Below, in pieces: positions 10,856-22,033 of a DNA stretch of 64,000 nucleotides (the first letter of the stretch is position 1; every line of letters starts with the position of its first letter). The notes under the pieces are model-generated. The model was not told the origin of the DNA. It saw only the letters and a program-made list of their open reading frames with translations, and made no database searches. The translations under genes were made by a program, and so were the position numbers. The stretch is from Narthecium ossifragum (taxonomy: Eukaryota > Streptophyta > Magnoliopsida > Dioscoreales > Nartheciaceae). The stretch lies in NCBI GenBank assembly GCA_963920575.1, contig OY986971.1:14312492-14376491 (forward strand). The letters run 5' to 3'.

Positions 10856-11668
10856 TGTTACGCCGTGCTTTCTCGTAGGCACGTGTACCTGGTCTCTTCC
10901 CTGGTCTCAGTTCTTCCTTAGCCAAATCTATGGCTAGGTCGAGAGATACCTTTAGGGTTTTAGGAGAAGGACCCTAGGTATTCGACGAGGAAGATGAAGA
11001 CTGAAGGTAGGAGACGGTAGAGAAGAGGTTACCTTGCAGATCCTCTTGTGGTTGGCTGGTTACTCTTGGAGATCCACGCCAAGAGAGGTGGAAGAAGGGG
11101 GGCCGGCAGCCAAGGAGGACGCCGGGATGGGAGCGGTGGCTGGTAGCGGCGAACGGCAGTGGTGATGGTGGTAGCCGGCGGGTGGAGAAGGCCAGCAAGA
11201 GAGAGAAACGTGGGAGGGGCTGGTGGTGGTGGAATATTAAATTAGAACTACTCCTAAGATATCCTACTTTAACTACTAACTTTATTCTTCAATGCCTAAA
11301 ACCTAATACAAGCTATGGAGGTCCTTTTATAGAGGCCTCAAGAGAGTCCTACTTCAACTAGAGAACTACCTTGCTTTAATCAGCAAGTAACCATACTTTC
11401 CTACTAAGACTCAATCATAACTCAAACTCCCTAACAAACTGGACTCAAAATAGGAACTAATAAAACAAAGCATAAACTGGACTCAAACTAGGAAATCAAC
11501 TAGGAAAGCAATTAAGAACTAACTAAGGTAGTAACCAGCTAAGGCCGGCTTGGCTAAGCCACCTCAAGGGACGTGGGTCCCATCTAGCCTTGACCATGGG
11601 TCCGCCCATGCTTGGGTTTGGGCGTGGATCTGGTCTGGCCGGATTCAGCGATGGTTGAGCTCGTAATA
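10856..11668 (-). repeat. 5' LTR of family A element 1
   Basis: This 813-bp LTR ends CGTAATA rather than CGTAACA, a one-base change at the terminus confirmed by the GGAGA duplication that follows. The TATA box is at 11323-11334. Confidence 0.9.
11323..11334 (-). promoter_or_regulatory. LTR TATA box, family A
   Basis: CTCTATAAAAGG on the minus strand, in a block followed by GACCTCCATAGCTTGTATTAGG. The same core recurs in A, A-n and B LTRs. It is the likely transcription start region of the element. Confidence 0.6.
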
Positions 11669-13227
11669 GGAGACTACGATGGACGGCAAGGAAGATATGG
11701 CCGGAGTTGTGGGAGGAAGGGGAAGACGATGGCGGTCTTGGATGGCGATGGAGACGACCGGAGAGGAGAAAACGGCGGTGATGCTAGGGTTCCGGTCACG
11801 GGAGAGAGGAAGAAGATGGCGATGAACAATGATGACGTGGCGCTGACGTGGCGATAACGTGGAGGAGAGAGAAAATACCGGGGATGGAGAAATACCGGTG
11901 GAGGCGGTGCCGACTGCGGAGAAGGTGACCGACGGGAAAGAAGGTGAATCGATGGTGGATTTCTGTGGAAACTACATTACCTTTACTCATATGATATTCT
12001 ACTCCTATGATATTCTAGCAAGTATTCTTAATAATTTTGTTGATCATTCATCATCATAACCTAATACAAACTAATGAGGTCCCTTTTATAGAGGCTTTGA
12101 CAGAGTCCTAATCCAACTAAAAAACCCCCTTGCCTAATTAGCAAGTAATAAGGCTTTCAAACTCAACTCAACTTACTAACTCAAATATCAACCATGACTC
12201 AATTAAATATAAAAGACTAATAATAAATCCTAATCAAATACTCTAGTTTGAACTAGGGGAGTCCAAGTCAAACTAGGAAAGAGGCTGAGCCAGTATGGTT
12301 CCTCTTCTGGGTTCGGGTCCAGTTGGTCGAGTCGGATCGACTCGTATCAATACGAGGTCGCACCGAGCCATTCCAAGATGGGACCCACATCCTTGCTTGG
12401 GCGGGCCTACACCAAGGAGCTGACTGCAACAAGGTCCCTTGGAGCAGGTTAAGCCAAGCCGGCCTTAGGGATTCCTATTCCCTAGCTGGTTTGCTTACTT
12501 AGTTGATTTCCTAGTTAGTAGTTATCTTGATTAAGTCAGTTTCCTAGATTGAGTTCAGTTTATGATTTGCTTTATTAGTTCCTATTATAAGTCCTAGTTA
12601 TTAGGAAGTTTGAGATATGATCGAGTCTTAGTAGGAAAGTATGATTACTTGCTGATTAGAGCAAGGTAGTTCTCTAGTTGTAGTAGAACTCTCTTGAGGC
12701 CTCTATAAAAGGACATCTATAGTTTGTATTAGGTCATGGACGAATTTTGAAGAATAAACTTAGGAGTAGCTATAACCCTAATTCCACAAACCACCAGCCA
12801 CCTTCACTTCCCTTCCTTACCGCCGATTCCTTCTCCACCACCGGCCTCCGCCATCCGCAGCCATCATCCGTCCGCCGCCAAGCTTCTCTCCTTCTCCGCT
12901 GCTGTCCACTCCTCCGCCGTACAACTCCAATCCCCCGCGTCCCCCCTTGGCTGCCGTGGTCCCCTCTGCCACCTCATCACCGCTGCCACGTTCTCCAAGG
13001 CTTGGATGCCCCAAGGGTAACCGGCCAACCATAGAGGAAGCTGCGAGGGAATCCTCTTCCTCGTCTGTCTCTCTCCTCCGGTTTTAAGCCTTCCTCGTCG
13101 AATACCTAGGATGCTTCTCCTAAAACCCTAAAGGTATATTTCGGCCTAGTCATAGCTTTGGCTAAGGAGGAGCCGAGACTAGGCAAGAGACTAGGTATGA
13201 AAGCCCTAGAGAAGGTGCATCGTATCA

Positions 13228-13404
13228 ATATGGCAGCTGGATATGGTCGAGACCAGTTGAGCTTGGGGATCTCTCTGCTTTGCTCGAAAGGGATGATGAT
13301 CCAGCCTCGGCCTACAGCATCAGTCCTTACGGTCAGAGTCGACAAAGTCGTTCTGAAACTTTGAGTGGTTGATGGTTGCTGGGCGAAGCTCATGGATCTG
13401 ATCA
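13228..13404 (-). mobile_element. A-n internal fragment
   Basis: It matches 38085-38245 of A-n copy 3 in the same (minus) sense, including GTCGACAAAGTCGTTCTGAAACTT. It lies between the A-n LTR ending at 13227 and a B LTR starting at 13405. Confidence 0.7.
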
Positions 13405-14318
13405 TGAAACGAGTCGATCTGACTCAATCAACTGGACCCGAACCCAAAAGAGGAACCAAACTGGTTCAGCCTCTTTCCTAGTTTGACTTGGACTTCCCTA
13501 GTTCAAACTAGAGTATTTTGATTAGGATTTATCATTAGTCTTTTATATTTAATTGAGTCCTCATTGATATTTGAGTTAGTAAATTAAGTTGAGTCTGAAA
13601 GCCTTATTACTTGCTAATTAAGCAAGGGGGTTTTTTAGTTGGATTAGGACTCTGTCAAGGCCTCTATAAAAAGGGACCTCATTAGTTTGTATTAGGTCAG
13701 GATGAATGATGAAGAGAAATTTAGAATAGTTGATAGAGTATCATAGGAGTAGAATATCATAGGAGTAGAGCTAATGCATATTCCACCAGATAATCCACCA
13801 TTGATCCACCTTCTTCCCCGTCGGTCATCTTCTCCGCAGCCGGCACCGCCTCCATCGGTATTTCTCTCTCCCCGCCACTTTATCTATCCTCCACGTCAGC
13901 GCCACTATTCATCGTCTTCTTCCTCGTCTCTCCCGTGCACAAACCATAGCCTCACCGCCGTCCAGCCTCTCCGGCCGCCCCGCTGCCATCCAAGACCTCC
14001 ATCGACCTCCCCTTCGAACCACGACTCCGTCCAGCCCCTCCTCTGCCTCCGCCGTCTCCTCCGGCGTCTTCCTCGGCAACGCCAACTTCAGAGCCGCCAT
14101 CCGCCGTCCGTGTCTGACCCCGATCTCACCCCCCAAACCACCCTAAATCCATCGCCGATCACTCCCGACCATCTTCCCGACGTCCCAAGCCCCGCCGAGC
14201 TCCCCGTCGTCGTCTCCGACGCCGGCCTCCTCTAAACCCGCCGTCGACCTCCTAGATCCGACCGATCCGCCACCAACCTCCCAGATCCGAGCCGTTGGAT
14301 CTCTTCCCCATCACCGCA
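13405..14318 (+). repeat. family B LTR, 5' two-thirds
   Basis: It starts TGAAACGAGTCGATCTGACTC, a variant of the B start, and contains the TATA block CTATAAAAAGGGACC near 13664. It stops at 14318, where a second B LTR begins. Its own 3' end is not found. Confidence 0.7.
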
Positions 14319-16449
14319 TGATACGAGTCGATCCGACTCGACCAACTGGACCCGAACCCATAAGAGGAACCAAACTGGTTTAGCCTCTTTTCTACTTTGA
14401 TTTGGACTTCCCTAGTTCAAACTAGAGTATTTGATTAGGATCTATCATTAGTCTTTTATATTTAATCGAGTCCTAGTTAATATTTGATTGTTAGGAATTA
14501 ATTAAGAGTCCATTTGAGATAAGAAGTTGAGTTGAGTTTGGAACCTTATTACTTGCTAATTAAGCAAGGGGGTTTTCTAATTGGATTAGGACTCTGTCAA
14601 GGTATCTATAAAAGGACCTCAGTAGTTTGTATTAGGGAGGATGAATGATGAAGAGAATTATTAAGAATAGTTGATAGAATATCATAGGAGTAGAATATCA
14701 TAGGAGTAGAGGTAATGGAGTTTCCACAGAAATCCACCATCGATTCACCTTCTTCCCCGTCGGTCACCTTCTCCGCAGCCGGCACCGTCTCCACCGGAAT
14801 TTCTCTCTTCCCGTCACTTTCTCTCTCCGCCACGTCAGCCCCCTCTCTCCTCGTCACCTGCCACATCAGCATCGTCTTCTTCCTCCGTTCCCTGTGCCAA
14901 ACCCTAGCTTCCGCCGGCCATCTTTTGTTACGCCGAGCCTTCTGGTAGGCACGGGTACCTGGTCTCTTCCCTGATCTCAGTTCTTCCTTAGCCAAATCTA
15001 TGGCTAGGTCGAGAGATACCTTTAGGGTTTTAGGAGAAGGACCCTAGGTATTCGACGAGGAAGATGAAGACTGGAGGTAGGAGACGGTAGAGAAGAGGTT
15101 ACCTTGCAGATCCTCTTGTGGTTGGCTGGTTACTCTTGGAGATCCACGCCAAGAGAGGTGGAAGAAGGGGGGCGGCAGCCAAGGAGGACGCCGGGATGGA
15201 AGCGGTGGCTGGTAGCGGCGAACGGCGGTGGTGATGATGGTAGCCGGCGGGTGGAGAAGGCCAGCAAGAGAGAGAAACGTGGGGGCGCTGGTGGTGGTGG
15301 AATATTAAATTAGAACTACTCCTAAGATATCCTACTTTAACTACTAACTTTATTCTTCAATGCATAAAACCTAATACAAGCTATGGAGGTCCTTTTATAG
15401 AGGCCTCAAGAGAGTCCTACTTCAACTAGAGAACTACCTTGCTTTAATCAGCAAGTAACCATACTTTCCTACTAAGACTCAATCATAACTCAAACTTCCT
15501 AACAAACTGGACTCAAAATAGGAACTAATAAAACAAAGCATAAACTGCACTCAAACTAGGAAATCAACTAGGAAAGCAATTAAGAACTAACTAAGGTAGT
15601 AACCAGCTAAGGCCGGCTTGGCTAAGCCACCTCAAGGGACGTGGGTCCCATATAGCCTTGACCATGGGTCCGCCCATGCTTGGGTTTGGGCGTGGATCTG
15701 GTCTGGCCGGATTCAGCGATGGTTGAGCTCGTAACATCTTTCCCTAGCCTTCTCCGACCGCCCCCGCTGCCGTCCAGGACCACCATCCTCTTCCCCCAAG
15801 CCCCACGACCTCGGGCAGCACCTCCACTTCCTCCTTCGTCCCCCCCAGCGCCGTCCCCGACAAGCCGACCTCCGTCCCCATCTCCGGCAACCCCACGTCC
15901 TACCCCGATCTCACCAACCTCCCAGATCCGTTCCTCGTCTCCCCACGATCCTTCCTGACGTCCCAAGGACCCCCGCCGAGCTCCCCGTCGTCGTCCCCGA
16001 CGCCGGGCCCTTCTAAACCTACTGTCGAACTCCCAGATCCGGCTGACCCGCCACCCATCTCCCAGATCTGAGCTGTTGGATCGCTTCCCCACCGTCCAAC
16101 GACCTTTCTAGACAAGATCCCAACCGCCGCCACCCCTACGCCGGCGATCTACACCGACGACTCTTAGCCCTCGGATCCAGGCCGGTTCAGCCTAACCTAA
16201 TTGGCTCAGCCAACTTAAGCCGGTTCAGCCAAGCCACTTAACCCAATTCGAGCCAGATTCAATTCCTTGAGCCAATCAACCAATCAGACTTGACCCAGTC
16301 AAGTCCTATGTAATCAGGCTTAGTCAGATCCGAACCAGCTAAAGCCAGATCAGCCAATTGGACTCAATCAGGTCCGATCAGGCCAATTCTGATCGATTGG
16401 AGCAGTAGAGACCCGATACGAGAGGATTACGAGTAGACCGCTCGTATCA
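14319..16449 (+). repeat. family B 5' LTR, interrupted by an A-type solo LTR
   Basis: It starts TGATACGAGTCGATCCGACTC, is broken by the insertion at 14926-15736, and ends GACCGCTCGTATCA at 16449. A primer site follows directly, so it served as a 5' LTR. Left flank is CCGCA; no matching right flank is seen. Confidence 0.8.
14926..15736 (-). repeat. family A solo LTR (TSD TCTTT)
   Basis: This 811-bp copy of the element 1 LTR (TGTTACGCC...CTCGTAACA) is flanked by exact TCTTT duplications at 14921-14925 and 15737-15741. No internal sequence remains. Confidence 0.92.
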
Positions 16450-16452
16450 ACT

Positions 16453-16464
16453 TTGTATCAGAGC
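16453..16464 (+). promoter_or_regulatory. primer binding site, one mismatch
   Basis: TTGTATCAGAGC lies three bases after the B LTR end; initiator-Met type with G to T at base 2. Confidence 0.7.
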
Positions 16465-16513
16465 TTTGTTCCACCAACTGTGCGGTTCAGAACCTTCTGG
16501 AAACTTTGCCATC

Positions 16514-16715
16514 ATGTACAGAGTATCCCAGGAGTGTTGGGAACAACAAATTAAGAGTCTGCAGGCTGAGGTAAATCTCTGTTCAACTTTGATGGAACGT
16601 AATAGTAGAAGGGTAGAAGGCAATATCAAGGAGTTGAAGCAGATCTCCAGTAGGTGGTCAACGGTAACTCAGACTCCGAGCCAGACCCCTATTCCAGCTG
16701 CAATCCATATTATGG
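16514..16715 (+). pseudogene. start of the family B ORF, truncated
   Basis: The ATG at 16514 gives MYRVSQECWEQQIKSL and the following STLMERNSRR, aligned with the intact B protein at 32861. After about 67 codons the sequence leaves family B near 16715 and becomes antisense A-n internal sequence. The visible portion is the predicted coiled N-terminus only. Confidence 0.7.
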
Positions 16716-18391
16716 AACCGACGGTGATCCGCTGGTTGGGGTTTGCAGCCGGAGTTGCTAATGTCGGGGAAGGGGTCAGGAGGTTTAGGGGATGGCCTTC
16801 GATGCCTCTGGAGATCCTTCAGTGGGCTGTGAGAGGATGTTTATGGAAGTATTGGGCAGAGGTATGATACGATGCACCTTCTCTAGGGCTTTCGTATCTA
16901 GCCTCTTGCCTAGTCTCGGCTCCTCCTTAGCCAAAGCTATGGCTAGGTCGAGATATACCTTTAGGATTTTAGGAGAAGCACCCTATGTATTCGACAAGGA
17001 AGGCTGAAGACGGGAGGAGGGAGACGGATGAGGAAGAGGATTACCTCGCAGCTTTCTCAATGGTTGGCCGGCTACCCTTGGGGGATCCAAGCCTTGGAGA
17101 ACGTGGCAGCGGTGATGAGGTTGCGGAAGGAAGCACGGCAGCCAAGGGAGACGCCGGGGACTTGGGGTTGGACGGCGGAGGCGTGGATGGCAGCGATGGA
17201 TGGTGGTTGGCTGGTGGAGAGATAATCAGGCAGTAGAGAGAGATGAAGGTGGCTGGTGGCTTTGATGGCAATTAGGGTTACAGCTACTCCTAGGATTTAT
17301 CTCTACTAAATAATAACTCCATTAAATTCGTCTATTCCCTAATACAAGCTATAGAGGTCCTTTTATGGAGGCATAAAGAGAGTTCTACTCCAACCTGAAT
17401 ACCTTCTTGCTTGAACAGCAAGTAAACAGACTCTTACTAATTCAACTCAAACTGACTCCTAATAACCAGGAATGAACTAAGTAAGCAAGTGACTTGACTC
17501 AACCAAACTAGAACTTATAATAGCAGCTAGCTAAGCAAATCATAAACTGAACTCAACTAGCAAACTGACTCAATCAAGATAACTACTAACTAGGAAATCA
17601 AATAAGTAAGCAAACCAGCTAGGGAATAGGAATCCTTTTGGCTGGTTGGGCTTAGGACGCCCGAAGGGACCTGGTTGCAGCCAGCTCCTTGGTGTGGGCC
17701 CACCCAAGCAAGGACGTGGGTCCCTTCTTGGATTGGCTCAGTTCCTCCTCGTATCAAGGTAGGCTGTGACTTCCTTTAGGTTTGCCGCCGGAGTGGGGGA
17801 AGATGGAGTTGGGAGCCGGCGGGGTTGTACATGGAACTGCTATGGGAGGAGAGGTTGGGTGGATGTGAGGAGCTTCAAGACCGCCGGTGGGTTTTGAGCT
17901 TCCGCTGGGGTCAAGGATGAAGAAGGTATGGTCGGGGGAAGGTTGTGATGGGATTGGGGTAGGAGTGAGGAGGACCTCGGTGGCGGTTGCATGGTGTGGA
18001 GAGGGCTTCAACTAAGGTGAGGTCGGTGGCTGCAACTTTGTGGATGGTAGGTAAATCACCGGAGATGACAAACGACAATGGGGATGGTAAAGGAAGGGAC
18101 GTGGGTTTGTAGGGGGGAAGATGGTGGCCTTGGTTAGTGACGGGGGCTGTCGAAGAGGAATAGGGAGAATTGCTGGTGGTGGGAAGGTAGGGTTTGGATG
18201 AAGGGAAGGAGGAAGAAGATGATGGCAGGGTGTTGACTGGGCTGGGATGTGGCGTGGTTGGGTAAGGGGGCAGCGGGTGTTGTTCAAGGTTAGGGTAATG
18301 GGGCAGCTCATGGGTAGGTGGAGTATGAGGAGAGCAATAGTGGGGTTGTGGAGGAAGTGGAGTCGGAATCGTATGAGTCCTAATCTAGGTA
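16716..18391 (-). mobile_element. A-n internal fragment, split by an A-type solo LTR
   Basis: 16725-16850 resembles 38800-38910 of A-n copy 3. After the solo LTR (16865-17756), 17762-18391 continues with frames containing MSCPITLTLNNTRCPLTQP, matching the middle of other A-n ORFs. Frameshifts are frequent. The left junction is with family B sequence and the right with a truncated B LTR. Confidence 0.65.
16865..17756 (-). repeat. A-n solo LTR (TSD AGGTA)
   Basis: This 892-bp LTR (TGATACGATGCACC...CCTCGTATCA) is flanked by exact AGGTA at 16860-16864 and 17757-17761. Confidence 0.92.
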
Positions 18392-19638
18392 GAGCGGTCT
18401 ACTCGTAATCCTCTCGTATCGGGTCTCTACTGCTCCAATCGATCATAATTGGCCTGATCAGACTTGATTTGAGTCCAATTGGCTGAATCTGGTTAGCTGG
18501 ATCGAATCTGGCTTGAGCTGACTGGATAGGACTTGACTGGGTTGGGCTGGATTGGTTGGTTGGCTCAAGGAATTGAATCTAGCTCGGATTGGGCAAGGTG
18601 GCTTGGCTGAACCGGCTAGGATTGGGTGAAGTGGCTGAGTCAATTTGGTCAAGGTTGGCTGGGATGAGCTGGGATCTATCCAAGGGCTGAGGAGTCGCCG
18701 GAGTGGATCGCCGGCATAGGGGCGGCGGCGGCGGTCGGGATCTTGTCAGGAAAGGTCGTTGGACGGTGGGGAAGCGATCCAACGGCTCGGATCTGAGAGA
18801 TGGGTGGCGGGTCGGCCGGATCTGGGAGGTCGGCGGTGGGTTTAGAAGGGACAATGACAGGGACGACGACGGGGAGCTCGGCGGGGGTCCTTGGGACGTC
18901 TGGAAGGATCGTGGGGAGACGAGGAACGGATCTGGGAGGTTTTCAGGTGAGATCGGGGTAGGACGTGGGAGGTAGGGACGAACGTAGGTGGCCTTTGGAG
19001 GTGACGGGGGCAGCCGGAGAGGGCTAGGGAAAGGATGTCGACGGTGAAGGCTAGGGCACGGGAGAGAAGAGGAAGAGAGGAGGGAGATGAAGCTGACGTG
19101 GCGTTGATGTGGCATGGGGTCGCTGACGTGCGGAGAGAGAAAGTGGCGTGGAGAAGGAAGATGAAGGTGAAGGCGATGCCGGCTGCGGAGAAGATGACCA
19201 GCGGAGAAGAAGATGGATCTATGGTGGATTTTCGGGTGGAAACTACATTAGCTCTACTCCTATGATAATCTATCAACTACTCCTAATAATTCATAATTCT
19301 CTTCATCATTCATCATCATCATAACCTAATACAAACTAATGAGGTCCCTTTTATAGAGGACTTGACAGAGTCCTAATCCAACTAGAAAACCCCCTTGCTC
19401 AATTAGCAAGTAATAAGGCTTTCAGACTCAACTCAACTTCCTAACTCAAATGGACTCTTAATTAATTCCTAACAATCAAATATCAACTAGGACTCAATAA
19501 AAGAATAATAATAAATCCTAATCAAATACTCTACTTTGAATTAGGGAAGACCAAGTCAAACTAGGAAAGAGGCTGAACCAATTTGGTTCCTCTTCTGGGT
19601 TCGGGTCAAGTTTGGTCGAGTCGGATCGACTCGTATCA
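18392..19638 (-). repeat. family B LTR lacking its first ~7 bases
   Basis: It begins AGCGGTCTACTCG instead of TGATACGAGCGG and ends GACTCGTATCA. Flanks TAGGT/AG and CGGAG do not match, and A-n sequence on the two sides is not contiguous, so DNA was lost at the left junction. Confidence 0.75.
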
Positions 19639-19893
19639 CGGAGTGTGAGGTGGGTAATAAATAATAGGTTTTGGAAGAATAGGGTTGTAGGCTGCATAGG
19701 GTGGAGGTTGGTTAGGGTTAGGGTTATGTAGGGATGATGATGGAGGTAAGCGATGATGATGTGGGAGAGGGGTTCGACCAGGTATAGGAGTTGGTCGGGT
19801 CGGATGAACAGGGGTTTGAGTGCGGAGTGAGGTAGGAGGAGTTGGTCCAGATTTAACCCAGACATAGTGGGGAATGGGGCCGGTTACTCTTGC
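19639..19893 (-). pseudogene. 5' coding end of an A-n ORF
   Basis: The minus strand reads MARVTGPIPHYVWVKSGPT, then PVHPTRPTPIPGRTPLPHHH, the start of the A-n protein. It is cut on the left by a B LTR and on the right by copia sequence at 19894. Confidence 0.65.
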
Positions 19894-20831
19894 CATCACT
19901 TTCTTCCTTGCCTTTCTTCTTCTTCTTTGAAGATTTCTTGAGCTTTGGACAATCCGACATGTAATGTCCGGGCTTCCTACACTCATAACAAGTAATTTTA
20001 TTTAAGTAAGAAGAGGAGTTTCCTTTTTCACCTTTGGAATTTTTCTTTCCTTGATTCTTGATGATGATTCGTTGGATTCTTCTTGTGATCTTTTGCATTT
20101 CCTCATCATCATCTTCATCGCTTGAGTCGGATGAATCCTTGTATGTTGACTTGAAGGCAATGGTTTTCTTTTTCTTCCTTTCTCCATCATTGCTCCTCTC
20201 CATGTTCATCTCATATGTCATGAGAGAACCCATTAACTCATCAAGGGACAGCTTGGTTAAGTCTTTAGCTTCTTCTATTGCTGTCACCTTGGGATCCCAT
20301 GTCTTAGGTAAACATCTAAGGATCTTCCTTCATCTCATCATTAGTATAGCTTTTACCAAGAGAATCAAGAACATTTATGATATTGGTAAAGCGAATAAAC
20401 ATTTCATTTATATTCTCATCATCCTTCATGGAAAATAACTCATAATCATTAACAAGCATGCTAATCTTAGACTCCTTTACTCGGCTAGTTCCTTCATGAG
20501 TTATCTCAAGCTTCTCCCATATTTCCTTAGCCGATTTACAAGCTGAAATTCTATTAAATTCATCAGGGCTAAGGGCACAAAATAAGAAATTTTTGGCTTT
20601 GGCATTGACTTGCAAATTTTTCAAATCAGTACGGGTGAGCTCACTCTTAGCCTTAGGCACTTCCTTTCCTTCATGAACTTTGGTAGGAATAGTTGGGCCA
20701 TCCTCAATAGCCATCCATGCTTCATAATCCATGGATTTTATAAATATTTCCATTCTATTCTTCCAATATGTATAGTTTGAACCATTGAAGTATGGTGGCC
20801 TATTTGTGGATTGTCCCTCTATGATTTCCAT
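19894..20831 (-). pseudogene. copia Gag (UBN2-type capsid and zinc knuckle), frameshifted and truncated
   Basis: The ATG at 20831 (MEIIEGQSTNRPPYFNGSNY) opens 171 codons of a copia-type Gag: the YWKNRMEIFIKS segment, WEKLEITHEGTSRVKESKI and the INEMFIRFTNIINVL stretch. A frameshift near 20316 moves the frame. The second part holds LSLDELMGSLMTYEM, an acidic and lysine-rich linker, and the knuckle CYECRKPGHYMSDC near 19946-19987. It stops at the junction with A-n sequence at 19893. Gag packages RNA and forms the virus-like particle; this one is dead. No pol remains. Confidence 0.88.
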
Positions 20832-20882
20832 ATTGATTTAGGATCCTCTAAGGGCTGTTACACCACCAAAATTAGAGACCTA

Positions 20883-20894
20883 GCTTTGATACCA
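20883..20894 (-). promoter_or_regulatory. copia primer binding site
   Basis: The minus strand reads TGGTATCAAAGC two bases after the LTR end, an initiator-Met type site with one change. Confidence 0.75.
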
Positions 20895-21159
20895 ATTGAA
20901 GCTCTAAGAGGGGGGGTTATCTTAGGCTTTAAACAATGAAATCAATTAAGGAAATCTGAGTAGGAGGAGTCTAATCAAATAATATGCTTGCAATGAAAGA
21001 GAAGTAAATCTATATTAAAGCAAAGATGATAAGAGATGAGAGATAGAGAGATTGCACCAGAATTTTTATAGTGGTTCGGCCAACCATGCCTACATCCACT
21101 TCTCCCAAGGGCCTCCTTGGGATTCCACTACTTGCAAGACCTCTTACAAGCTTCCCACC

Positions 21160-21283
21160 AAGCTTACGGGTACTTTACAAGCTTCTCACCAAGCTTACGG
21201 GTGCTTGGCAACCTATCCACCAAGCTTACGGGTGCTTGGCAACCTATCCACCAAGCTTACGGGTGCTTGGTAACCTTACAATC
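21160..21283 (+). repeat. 31-bp minisatellite, four copies
   Basis: AAGCTTACGGGTGCTTGGCA repeats start at 21160, 21191, 21222 and 21253, an exact 31-base period. The first copy is the most diverged. Confidence 0.9.
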
Positions 21284-21539
21284 TCTCCAATCTCACTATT
21301 AGATCTCTCTCTCAAAGTCTACTTCACACTTGAAGTAGTTTTACAAAGGTTTAACTCACAAGCAAAGAGAATAAAACTTGCTAGAATATTATTACAATAA
21401 TCCCTTAGCTCCCCCTAAGTCCTTGGCAAGTTTGCTGGACTTTCTCTTTTATAGCTGAGCTTCCAACCTTTCCAAATAGCCTCCCAACGGCTATTTCTTT
21501 CTCCTGCAACAGCTCTTTAACGGCTCTTTTCTGGGCTCA

Positions 21540-21672
21540 CGGTCGACCGTAGCATCGTCCGTGACATCGTCCGCCAGGCTTTCCTTGAGCCACGGTCGAT
21601 CCACCAATCGACCGTCACGCCGCACGGTCGATCCGCCTATCGACCGTCACGCCTCACGGTCGGCCGTCCCAT
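21540..21672. repeat. inverted-repeat cluster ACGGTCGA/TCGACCGT in copia LTR
   Basis: Pairs such as CACGGTCGATCC with ATCGACCGTCACG recur three times with loops of under 10 bases. Similar pairs continue at 25786-26005 beyond the TRIM. They could fold as hairpins in RNA or DNA. Confidence 0.65.
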
Positions 21673-21673
21673 C

Positions 21674-21974
21674 TGTTGGTTGCTGTGGTGCTGCAGGCCT
21701 TGGTGCCGGGCCAGTTGGGCTGCGGGCCAGGCTGCAGGCAGGGCCAGCGTCAGCCCCTGGGGTCACCGTGGTTGGCCCTGTTCGTTGGGCCGGAAGCCCA
21801 GGGCAGGGTGGGCTCCTAACGGACCCGACCCGGGCAGCGTGTCTGCGCTGCCAGTGGTGCTGGCGGTCGATTCGTCGGGTCGACCGCAGCTCTATGGTAA
21901 AGGCAATATGGGTCCTCCTACTATCACTCCGGAGTTTTGGTATGGTTGGTTAGCCTGTGGATCCTGAACCGACA
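21674..21974 (+). repeat. TRIM LTR 1
   Basis: 301 bp, TGTTGGTTGCTG to GAACCGACA, over 95 percent alike to LTR 2 by eye. Confidence 0.85.
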
Positions 21975-21976
21975 CG

Positions 21977-22033
21977 TGGTATCAGAGTGAGGTTGCGGGT
22001 TCAAACCCCGGTGGTGTCGCTGGGGGGGGAGAT
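21977..22033 (+). promoter_or_regulatory. TRIM primer site and polypurine tract, first internal region
   Basis: TGGTATCAGAGT at 21977-21988 is followed by AGGTTGCGGGTTCAAACC, extending the resemblance to the initiator tRNA 3' arm. GGGGGGGGAGAT at 22022-22033 abuts LTR 2. Confidence 0.8.

Larger units (their letters stand above)
6602..11668 (-). mobile_element. family A chromovirus-type element 1, integrase region deleted (TSD GGAGA)
   Basis: It is bracketed by GGAGA at 6597-6601 and 11669-11673. LTRs are 6602-7410 and 10856-11668. In sense order it has a primer site, gag, zinc knuckle, protease, reverse transcriptase and RNase H, then passes straight into the pol tail, hairpin and polypurine tract. 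Integrase and chromodomain are absent. The LTRs are near-identical apart from a 4-base indel, so the insertion is probably recent. Confidence 0.92.
5978..12349 (-). repeat. family B solo LTR (TSD ACACG/ATACG), carrying family A element 1
   Basis: It starts TGATACGAGAGG and ends CTCGTATCA. Without the nested element (6602-11668) it is about 1.3 kb, the normal B LTR length. Flanking 5-mers 5973-5977 and 12350-12354 differ at one base. Joining the flanks reconstitutes an A-n LTR start, which confirms the insertion. Confidence 0.8.
5822..13227 (+). mobile_element. A-n 3' remnant: internal end plus 3' LTR, split by a B solo LTR
   Basis: 5822-5970 is the last part of an A-n internal region on the plus strand, with the hairpin at 5933-5950 and polypurine tract at 5957-5970. 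The 3' LTR begins TGACACG at 5971-5977, is interrupted at 5978-12349, resumes ATACGAGGTCG at 12350 and ends GCATCGTATCA at 13227. The pieces give one LTR of about 880 bp. The upstream body of this element is not visible. Confidence 0.75.

Noticed and set aside
11612..12059. Open frames joining the element 1 LTR to B LTR sequence
   Set aside because: They cross a confirmed insertion boundary (TSD GGAGA at 11669-11673) and so cannot be an ancestral gene.
21160..21283. Regular 31-bp repeat as a CRISPR array
   Set aside because: Units are contiguous with no distinct spacers, and the context is a plant copia LTR.
21977..22020. tRNA-like sequence with GGTTCAAACC in the TRIM
   Set aside because: No acceptor or anticodon arm; it sits two bases after an LTR end and is repeated with the TRIM unit, so it is a primer site rather than a tRNA gene.
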